Part shown: positions 26,176 through 32,032 of the stretch, piece after piece
Layout: the number at the start of each line of letters is the position of its first letter
Position numbering within the stretch: the stretch's first letter is position 1
Assembly: GCA_028709215.1 (NCBI GenBank)
Contig: JAQVXI010000023.1
Span: forward strand, 1 to 32,032
DNA: 32,032 bases
Origin: Bacteroidales bacterium
Lineage (GTDB): Bacteria > Bacteroidota > Bacteroidia > Bacteroidales > UBA1402
Reading direction: 5' to 3'
The notes under the pieces: model-generated
Database searches by the model: none
Told to the model about the DNA's origin: nothing
The model's input: only the letters and a program-made list of their open reading frames with translations
Translations under genes and position numbers: made by a program

Positions 26176-26994
26176 ATGAAAGAACAACTATTTGATTTGA
26201 CAGGTAAGGTTGCAGTGGTAACCGGAGGAAACGGTATTTTGGGACGTGCCATGTGTGCCGGTCTGGTAGAGTACGGAGCCAGTGTCGTGATTCTTGGACG
26301 AAATGCTCAAACCGGCGCTAAGGTAGTTGACGATTTAAAAGCGTTGGGCGGTAACGCAGCGTTTGTTGTCTGTGACGTCCTGGATTTGGATCAGCTGGAA
26401 TCCGCTAAAAAAGAAGTATTGGCCAAATTTGGCACGATTGATATCCTCGTAAATGCAGCCGGCGGGAACATGGCCGGTGCGGTGATTGCACCCGATAAAT
26501 CCTTATTTGATGTGGATATGGCAGCCATGCGTGCTGTTTTTGAACTGAACTATTTCGGAACACTCTACCCAACTCGGGTTTTTGCCGAAGAAATGGTCAA
26601 AAAAGGTCACGGAAGCATCATCAACATCACCTCTGCATCCGCAGACAAACCCATGACACGCGTGTTGGGCTATTCTTCCGCAAAAGCAGCCGTGCGCAAC
26701 CTGACGCAGTGGTTGGCCGTTGAATTTGCACAGAAATACGGTGAAGGCATTCGTGTCAATGCATTGTGTCCGGGCTTCTTCTTAACCGAGCAAAATCGTG
26801 CTTTGTTGACCAACCCGGATGGAAGCAAAACGGCCAGAGGCAAGCTTATTCTGCAAAATACACCGATGAATAAGTGGGGCAATCCGGAAGATTTGCAAGG
26901 AGCCCTAATCTATCTTGCGAGCGACGCTTCTCGTTTTGTGACCGGGACGACAACCATCGTAGACGGAGGTTTTGACGCCTTTTCAGGAGTATAA
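26176..26994 (+). CDS. uxuB: SDR oxidoreductase, probable D-mannonate oxidoreductase (fructuronate reductase)
   Basis: The 272-residue protein is a classical short-chain dehydrogenase. It has the cofactor motif TGGNGILG (16-23), NAAGG (93-97), a catalytic serine in NITSAS (S153 or S155), and YxxxK in GYSSAK (Y166, K170). The C-terminal pattern FFLTEQNRALLTNPDG, then RFVTGTTTIVDGGF and FSGV, resembles the SDR-type UxuB/YjmF enzymes. Those interconvert D-fructuronate and D-mannonate with NAD(H). The following genes encode a sugar-acid kinase and a LarA-like epimerase, which supports a role on hexonates. The classical long-chain UxuB is unrelated. Another sugar-acid substrate is possible. Confidence 0.8.
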   Translation: MKEQLFDLTGKVAVVTGGNGILGRAMCAGLVEYGASVVILGRNAQTGAKVVDDLKALGGNAAFVVCDVLDLDQLESAKKEVLAKFGTIDILVNAAGGNMAGAVIAPDKSLFDVDMAAMRAVFELNYFGTLYPTRVFAEEMVKKGHGSIINITSASADKPMTRVLGYSSAKAAVRNLTQWLAVEFAQKYGEGIRVNALCPGFFLTEQNRALLTNPDGSKTARGKLILQNTPMNKWGNPEDLQGALIYLASDASRFVTGTTTIVDGGFDAFSGV

Positions 26995-27011
26995 TTTAAT
27001 CGGATTGCCTT

Positions 27012-28091
27012 ATGGAATTGAATCTTCGAAAAAATTGTCGGTATGCCTTATTGGTGCCGACCAGCATGGGAGTGCGCATCACTCCGGTAAACGGCCAGCC
27101 TGTATACAGCAGTCACTTGTTTGAAATGCAGGCGACCAGTGCTGAAACCAACGTAGCAAGCATTTCTTCCTACCTTGGATTGCCTGTAAAAGTCTTGACG
27201 ACGTTTGTCAAAGACAGCCCGATTGCTCAATTCATTAAGAGCAATCTGAGAAGCCGCAACATGGATTACGAAGGGCCGGAGGTTGCTCAGGAAGATCCGT
27301 GGGGATATCGACATCAATTTAACATCGCCGACAGCGGATATGGTTCGAGAGGCCCCAGGGTGCAGAACGATCGTGCCGGCGAAGTCGGTCGAACACTGAA
27401 CGTGAAGGACTTTGACCTGGAGCGCATCTTTGGTGAAGAAGGTGTCCGGTTGGTACATCTGTCCGGTTTGATTGCAGCCCTTTCGACAGATACGACCGAG
27501 TTTTGTCTGGCCATCGCCAAAGCAGCAAAAAAGCATGGCAGCTTGATCTCGTTTGATCTGAACCACCGCGCTTCGTTCTGGAAGGGTCGCGAACAGCAAT
27601 TGCGCGAAAGTTTTTCTGCCATTGCTTCGGTTGCCGATGTGTTGATTGGCAACGAAGAAGACTTCCAATTGTGTTTGGGCATTGAAGGTCCCGAAGCCGG
27701 AGGAAAAAGCATTGATGCGCAAATTGATGGTTTCAAAGAAATGATCAAGCGTGTGAAGCAATCCTATCCCAACGCAAGCGTGTATGCAACCACCCTTCGT
27801 CAGGTAATCAGCGCCAATGAGCATCTTTGGGGTGCGATTCAGTTGGCGGGAGAAGACTGGCAGGTTATTGAGCCCCGAAAAATCACGGTTCTGGATCGAA
27901 TCGGAGGGGGTGACGGCTTTGTCGGCGGATTGCTGTACGGAATACTCAAAGGTTGGGATCCTGAGAAATGGCCTCAATTTGGCTGGGCAACGGGTGCGTT
28001 GGCAACAACGTTCTTGACCGATTACGCACAACCGGCCGATGAGGATATGGTTTGGAGTATTTGGAAGGGCAACGCCCGCGTAAAACGATAG
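27012..28091 (+). CDS. kdgK: PfkB-family sugar-acid kinase (2-keto-3-deoxygluconate kinase-like)
   Basis: The 359-residue protein belongs to the PfkB/ribokinase family. The N-terminal part has ETNVASISSYLGL, the substrate-binding region pattern. The middle has LISFDLNHRASFWKG and ADVLIGNEEDF. The catalytic block is DRIGGGDGFVGGLLYGIL with the base at D301. The pattern is closest, from memory, to 2-keto-3-deoxygluconate kinases of Bacteroidetes, which make KDPG for the Entner-Doudoroff aldolase. No aldolase or mannonate dehydratase lies in this window. Because gnd is in the same cluster, gluconate or another hexonate is an alternative substrate. It starts 17 bases after the SDR gene and ends three bases before the larA-like gene. 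Confidence 0.8.
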   Translation: MELNLRKNCRYALLVPTSMGVRITPVNGQPVYSSHLFEMQATSAETNVASISSYLGLPVKVLTTFVKDSPIAQFIKSNLRSRNMDYEGPEVAQEDPWGYRHQFNIADSGYGSRGPRVQNDRAGEVGRTLNVKDFDLERIFGEEGVRLVHLSGLIAALSTDTTEFCLAIAKAAKKHGSLISFDLNHRASFWKGREQQLRESFSAIASVADVLIGNEEDFQLCLGIEGPEAGGKSIDAQIDGFKEMIKRVKQSYPNASVYATTLRQVISANEHLWGAIQLAGEDWQVIEPRKITVLDRIGGGDGFVGGLLYGILKGWDPEKWPQFGWATGALATTFLTDYAQPADEDMVWSIWKGNARVKR

Positions 28092-28094
28092 CCT

Positions 28095-29384
28095 ATGATC
28101 TTATTCGAAAAAGGTTCGGCCCATCGGGAACTGAGTCCGGACGAGATGCGTGCAGGCTTGTTTGAAGCCTTGGGAAAATTGGGCGAGCGCAACAAAGTGC
28201 TCGCCATTCCACCCGATTATACGCGTTATCCCAGTCGCGCCGGATTTTTGACAGAGATGACCTGGCAGTATTATGGGGATAAGCTCACCGATGTGTTGCC
28301 TGCACTGGGTACGCATTCCCCCATGACTACCGATCAGATCCGTCACATGTTTGGCTCATTACCCGGCGAATTGATTCGTGAGCATGATTGGAGAAACGAC
28401 GTCGTTACAGTTGGGATGGTTCCTTCCGACTTTGTAAAGGATGTTTCGGAAGGTGCCGTAGATTTTCCATGGCCGGCACAGGTCAATCGTTTGCTGATCG
28501 AAGGCGGATTTGATTTGATTTTATCCATCGGTCAGGTCGTTCCTCATGAGGTGGTGGGTATGGCCAACTACAATAAAAACATTTTTGTCGGAACCGGTGG
28601 CGTTGAGGGCATCAATAAAAGCCATTTTATCGGTGCAGCTTATGGGATGGAACGCATGATGGGACATGCCGATACACCGGTAAGACGGATCTTTAATTAT
28701 GCTTCCGAGCATTTCACTCGTGATTTGCCCATTGTGTATGTGCAGACGGTTGTGGGTTTGGACAAAGAAGACGGCAAGATCAAAACACGGGGACTCTTCA
28801 TTGGAGACGATCTTGAAGTTTTTGAAAAAGCCGCCAAGCTTTCCCTCGAAGTCAATTTTGACATGTTGGACGAACCCCTCGATAAGGTGGTGGTCTATCT
28901 GGACCCCACAGAATTTAAAAGTACCTGGTTGGGGAATAAATCCATATACCGTACCCGTATGGCCATCGCAGACGGGGGAGAATTGATTGTTCTTGCTCCG
29001 GCATTGCGTGAGTTTGGAGAAGACAAAGAGATCGATCGTTTGATCCGAAAATTCGGATACCACGGAACGGAAACAACCCTAAAGGCCTGTGAAGAACACG
29101 AGGAACTTCGCAACAACTTAAGTGCTGCTGCCCACCTTATACACGGATCTTCCGAAGGGCGGTTCCGCATTACGTACTGCCCGGGCAAGCACGCAGGCAA
29201 TTTGACGCGGGAGGAAATTGAGCAGGCAGGGTTCGAATACGGTGATTTGGACGAAATGTTGACCCTTTATGAACCGGAAGGCCTCAAAGATGGTTATCAT
29301 GTTTTGCCCAATGGAGAACGGTTTTATTACATCTCCAATCCAGCTTTGGGTCTTTGGGCATACAAGGAACGATTTCGTTATTGA
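28095..29384 (+). CDS. LarA-family nickel-pincer racemase/epimerase homologue
   Basis: The 429-residue protein has the LarA (DUF2088) two-domain layout. Cofactor and catalytic residues of lactate racemase are visible: D41 and R44 in PPDYTRYPSRAG, H74 in ALGTHSPMT, H151 in GQVVPHEVVG, K161 in NYNKNIFVG and H177 in NKSHFIG. The H151-K161-H177 spacing equals that of H174-K184-H200 in the Lactobacillus plantarum enzyme, so it should bind the nickel-pincer nucleotide. LarA homologues racemise or epimerise 2-hydroxy acids, and a D-gluconate 2-epimerase has been reported among them. Between a mannonate-type SDR and kinase and gnd, a C2 hexonate epimerase is the best guess. The larB, larC and larE maturation genes are not in this window. 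Confidence 0.85.
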   Translation: MILFEKGSAHRELSPDEMRAGLFEALGKLGERNKVLAIPPDYTRYPSRAGFLTEMTWQYYGDKLTDVLPALGTHSPMTTDQIRHMFGSLPGELIREHDWRNDVVTVGMVPSDFVKDVSEGAVDFPWPAQVNRLLIEGGFDLILSIGQVVPHEVVGMANYNKNIFVGTGGVEGINKSHFIGAAYGMERMMGHADTPVRRIFNYASEHFTRDLPIVYVQTVVGLDKEDGKIKTRGLFIGDDLEVFEKAAKLSLEVNFDMLDEPLDKVVVYLDPTEFKSTWLGNKSIYRTRMAIADGGELIVLAPALREFGEDKEIDRLIRKFGYHGTETTLKACEEHEELRNNLSAAAHLIHGSSEGRFRITYCPGKHAGNLTREEIEQAGFEYGDLDEMLTLYEPEGLKDGYHVLPNGERFYYISNPALGLWAYKERFRY

Positions 29385-29391
29385 AAAACCT

Positions 29392-30573
29392 ATGAAAGTA
29401 ATTATTGATGACAAGATTCCCTACATCAAAGGTGTTTTCGAGCCTTTTGGGGAGGTCTTATATCTACCCGGATCCAAGACGACACCCGAGCTGGCGAAAG
29501 ATGCCGATGCACTGATTACGCGCACCCGCACTCTTTGCAACGCAGACTTGCTGGATGGATCTGCCGTAAAAATGATTGCAACCGCAACCATTGGCTACGA
29601 TCACATTGATACCGATTATTGTGATAAAGCGGGTATCCGTTGGGTCAATGCACCCGGTTGCAACTCCAAGTCCGTGGAACAATACATCGCCTCTGCTTTG
29701 TTTGTGTTGTCCGAGAAGAAAGGTTTTGAACTCAAAGATAAAACCATTGGAGTGGTTGGTGTGGGGCAGGTCGGAAGCAAGGTGGCGCAGGTGTGCAAGA
29801 TACTTGGCATGCGTGTGCTGTTGAACGATCCCCCTCGAGCACGAATGGAAGGAACAGATGGTTTTTGTGACTTGTCACAGATTCAGGCGGAGGCAGACAT
29901 CATCAGCTTCCATGTTCCGCTTGAGACAAAGGGTGAGGATGCAACCTGGCATATGGTCTGTGAGGATTTTATCCGTTGCCTGGGAAGCCCCGCCATACTC
30001 ATCAATTCCTGCAGAGGCGAGGTCTTTGACACCCATGCCGTAAAATCGGCGGTAAAGGAAGGCCGTATTTCCGGTCTTGTTCTGGATTGCTGGGAAGGGG
30101 AGCCGGACATCGATCTTGAACTCTTGTCGCTGGCCGATTTGGGTACTCCGCACATCGCAGGGTATTCCCGTGATGGAAAGGCCAATGGGACGCGCATGAG
30201 CGTTGAGGCCTTGTCGCGCTTCTTTGCCCTGGGCATCGATGACTGGAAACCCCAAAATATGGAAGCACCGGAGTTTCCGGAGATCTTTTTGAACGGAACA
30301 AAAGGAACACACGAACAATTGTTGGCGAAGGCCATTTGGGCAAGTTATGATATTCGAAACGACGATGCGGCACTGCGTGCACATCCGGAACGTTTTGAGC
30401 AATTAAGAGGCGATTACCCTTTACGACGGGAGTATCCGGCCTATCGCATCTCGGGTTTGAATCTATTGGTGGAAACCCTTACGGCGTTGAGATCGCTGGG
30501 CTTTCCCATCGCCGATTTAGAGTACGATAATTTATGTAGAACACAAATCAAAAAAAAATCGTTGGGCATATGA
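29392..30573 (+). CDS. pdxB: 4-phosphoerythronate dehydrogenase
   Basis: PdxB oxidises 4-phospho-D-erythronate in the DXP-dependent route to pyridoxal phosphate. The 393-residue protein is a D-2-hydroxyacid dehydrogenase with a Rossmann motif in IGVVGVGQVGSKV. The catalytic residues are R208 (NSCRGEV), E237 (CWEGEPD) and H254 (TPHIAGYS), the same numbers I remember for characterised PdxB. The C-terminal extension beyond the hydroxyacid-dehydrogenase core fits the PdxB dimerisation domain. I chose the ATG at 29392 (MKVIIDDKIPY), seven bases after the larA-like stop; the in-frame start at 29269 lies deep inside that gene. Its stop overlaps the gnd start (ATGA). pdxA and pdxJ are not nearby. Confidence 0.95.
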   Translation: MKVIIDDKIPYIKGVFEPFGEVLYLPGSKTTPELAKDADALITRTRTLCNADLLDGSAVKMIATATIGYDHIDTDYCDKAGIRWVNAPGCNSKSVEQYIASALFVLSEKKGFELKDKTIGVVGVGQVGSKVAQVCKILGMRVLLNDPPRARMEGTDGFCDLSQIQAEADIISFHVPLETKGEDATWHMVCEDFIRCLGSPAILINSCRGEVFDTHAVKSAVKEGRISGLVLDCWEGEPDIDLELLSLADLGTPHIAGYSRDGKANGTRMSVEALSRFFALGIDDWKPQNMEAPEFPEIFLNGTKGTHEQLLAKAIWASYDIRNDDAALRAHPERFEQLRGDYPLRREYPAYRISGLNLLVETLTALRSLGFPIADLEYDNLCRTQIKKKSLGI

Positions 30574-32024
30574 AAAAGAAAGCAGATATTGGCTTGATCG
30601 GTTTGGCCGTAATGGGTGAAAACCTGGTGCTGAACATGGAAAGCAAGGGCTATACGGTGGCCGTTTACAACCGCACCGTTTCTCGCGTCGATCAATTTAT
30701 TGGCGGTCGCGGTGCCGGAAAAAAGTTTATTGGAGCACATTCCATTGAAGAATTGGTTGCTTCGCTGGAGCGCCCCCGCAAAGTGATGATGCTGGTTAAG
30801 GCCGGTAAACCGGTGGATGATTTCATCGATCAACTGATACCACATCTGGAGCCGGGGGACATCATCATTGATGGAGGGAATTCACATTTTCCGGATACCA
30901 TTCGTCGCACACAATATGTAGAAAGCAAGGGCCTGTTGTTTATCGGTACCGGAGTATCCGGTGGTGAAGAAGGTGCCTTGAATGGTCCGTCTATGATGCC
31001 GGGAGGTTCTCCCGAGGCATGGCCGGCCGTTAAGGAAATCTTTCAGTCCATATCGGCCAAAGTCGATGATGGAGCACCCTGCTGTGACTGGGTCGGCGAA
31101 GGTGGCGCAGGCCATTTTGTGAAGATGGTGCACAACGGTATTGAGTACGGTGATATGCAGATTATTTGCGAAGCCTATCAGTTGATGAAAGAACTTTTGG
31201 GAATGAATGCCGATGAAATGCATGAAGTCTTTAAGGAATGGAACGAGGGAGATTTGGATTCGTATCTGATAGAGATCACCCGTGACATTATGGCTTATCG
31301 GGAAGCCGATGGCAGCGCATTGGTTGAGAAGATTCTGGATACAGCCGGTCAAAAGGGTACCGGAAAATGGACCGGAGTCACTGCGCTTGATCTGGGCATC
31401 CCGTTGACGCTCATCGGAGAATCTGTTTTTGCCCGTTGCTTATCGGCTCAAAAGGACTTGAGGGTAGAAGCGTCCAAGTTCTTGTCCGGTCCGGGCAACG
31501 TGTTTGAAGGAGACCGCCGTCAAATGATATCAGACTTGAAGGACGCCTTGTTTGCTTCAAAAATCATCTCGTACGCTCAAGGATACAATCTGATGATGGA
31601 AGCAGCCAACGAATACGGTTGGAATCTCAATTACGGCGGAATAGCCTTGATGTGGCGTGGCGGTTGCATCATTCGCTCCGTTTTCCTGGCAGACATCAAA
31701 AAGGCCTTTGATGCCAATCCGGCCTTATCCAACCTTTTGTTGGATCCCTATTTTAAAGAAAAAGTGGAAGCAGCTCAGGCCGGATGGCGACGTGTATGTG
31801 CTACCGCCTTGAGTTATGGCGTACCTGTTCCTGCACTGACTTCTGCTTTATGCTATTTTGATGGCATACGTAGCGAACGTTTGCCTGCGAACTTATTGCA
31901 GGCGCAACGCGATTACTTTGGTGCACATACCTACGAACGTGTGGATGCACCAAGAGGTCAATTTTTTCACACCAACTGGACCGGAAAAGGCGGTGACACG
32001 GCTTCTACCACCTATGTGGTGTAA
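30570..32024 (+). CDS. gnd: 6-phosphogluconate dehydrogenase, decarboxylating
   Basis: Gnd oxidises and decarboxylates 6-phosphogluconate to ribulose-5-phosphate in the pentose phosphate pathway. The 484-residue protein shows the NADP-binding motif GLIGLAVMGENL (8-19) and YNRT. It also has DGGNSHFPDT and the substrate-binding GTGVSGGEEGALNGPSMMPG. The catalytic block is GEGGAGHFVKMVHNGIEYGD with K185. The C-terminal helical domain ends in FHTNWTGKGGDTASTTY. The length matches the long dimeric type. The start overlaps the pdxB stop by four bases, so translation is probably coupled. In many Bacteroidales a glucose-6-phosphate dehydrogenase gene follows, but the window ends eight bases after the stop. 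Confidence 0.98.
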   Translation: MKKKADIGLIGLAVMGENLVLNMESKGYTVAVYNRTVSRVDQFIGGRGAGKKFIGAHSIEELVASLERPRKVMMLVKAGKPVDDFIDQLIPHLEPGDIIIDGGNSHFPDTIRRTQYVESKGLLFIGTGVSGGEEGALNGPSMMPGGSPEAWPAVKEIFQSISAKVDDGAPCCDWVGEGGAGHFVKMVHNGIEYGDMQIICEAYQLMKELLGMNADEMHEVFKEWNEGDLDSYLIEITRDIMAYREADGSALVEKILDTAGQKGTGKWTGVTALDLGIPLTLIGESVFARCLSAQKDLRVEASKFLSGPGNVFEGDRRQMISDLKDALFASKIISYAQGYNLMMEAANEYGWNLNYGGIALMWRGGCIIRSVFLADIKKAFDANPALSNLLLDPYFKEKVEAAQAGWRRVCATALSYGVPVPALTSALCYFDGIRSERLPANLLQAQRDYFGAHTYERVDAPRGQFFHTNWTGKGGDTASTTYVV

Positions 32025-32032
32025 TCCAAAAC

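Noticed and set aside
27048-28031. 327-codon open frame antisense to the PfkB-family kinase gene
   Set aside because: It lies wholly opposite a convincing kinase gene, has no recognisable domain and no promoter, and is rich in cysteine, histidine and glutamine as expected of a shadow frame.

Overview
The window looks like a chromosomal, housekeeping-rich stretch from a member of the Bacteroidota, most likely order Bacteroidales. This rests on Bacteroidetes-type promoter boxes (TAnnTTTG, in one case with TTTG exactly 19 bases upstream), weak or absent Shine-Dalgarno signals, and a gene set typical of that order: a DUF3109 protein, an IF-2 with a very long N-terminus, a cvpA-suf cluster, and a secreted glutaminyl-cyclase-like lipoprotein. 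I see no rRNA, tRNA, insertion sequence, CRISPR array or prophage. Every gene appears intact, and no gene-free stretch exceeds about 165 bases.

Layout, left to right. (1) 23-2173, minus strand: gpmI followed by a DUF3109 gene. (2) 2339-3010: a divergent OmpA-family lipoprotein. (3) 3038-8000: the rimP-nusA-infB operon, whose short leader holds a terminator-like hairpin. A strong terminator follows infB. (4) 8081-14769: cvpA-sufB-pnuC-(small membrane protein)-sufC-sufD-sufS-sufE, almost all joined by overlapping stop/start codons. This is the SUF iron-sulfur assembly system with two membrane-protein genes inserted between sufB and sufC. (5) 20594-14766, minus strand: an LD-carboxypeptidase, a 1086-residue secreted TldD-TldE-like tandem fusion, a glutaminyl-cyclase-like lipoprotein and rnhB, joined by 4-base ATGA overlaps. 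This operon converges on suf with interlocked stop codons. (6) 20757-22990: an XRE-cupin regulator coupled to an acyl-CoA synthetase. (7) 23020-23937, minus strand: an EamA-type exporter. (8) 24033-32024: rnr followed closely by uxuB-like, PfkB-kinase, larA-like, pdxB and gnd genes.

The most interesting parts are the following. The last operon can be read as a route from fructuronate through mannonate, gluconate and 6-phosphogluconate to ribulose-5-phosphate, with the nickel-pincer LarA homologue as a C2 epimerase. In the same operon, pdxB is translationally coupled to gnd; PdxB consumes 4-phosphoerythronate, a known inhibitor of Gnd. The secreted TldD-TldE fusion has one intact and one degenerate metallopeptidase module. 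The rimP-nusA-infB leader carries a candidate attenuator. The XRE-cupin promoter carries an inverted repeat centred on its -33 position. All functional calls come from reading motifs by eye; no database search was possible.
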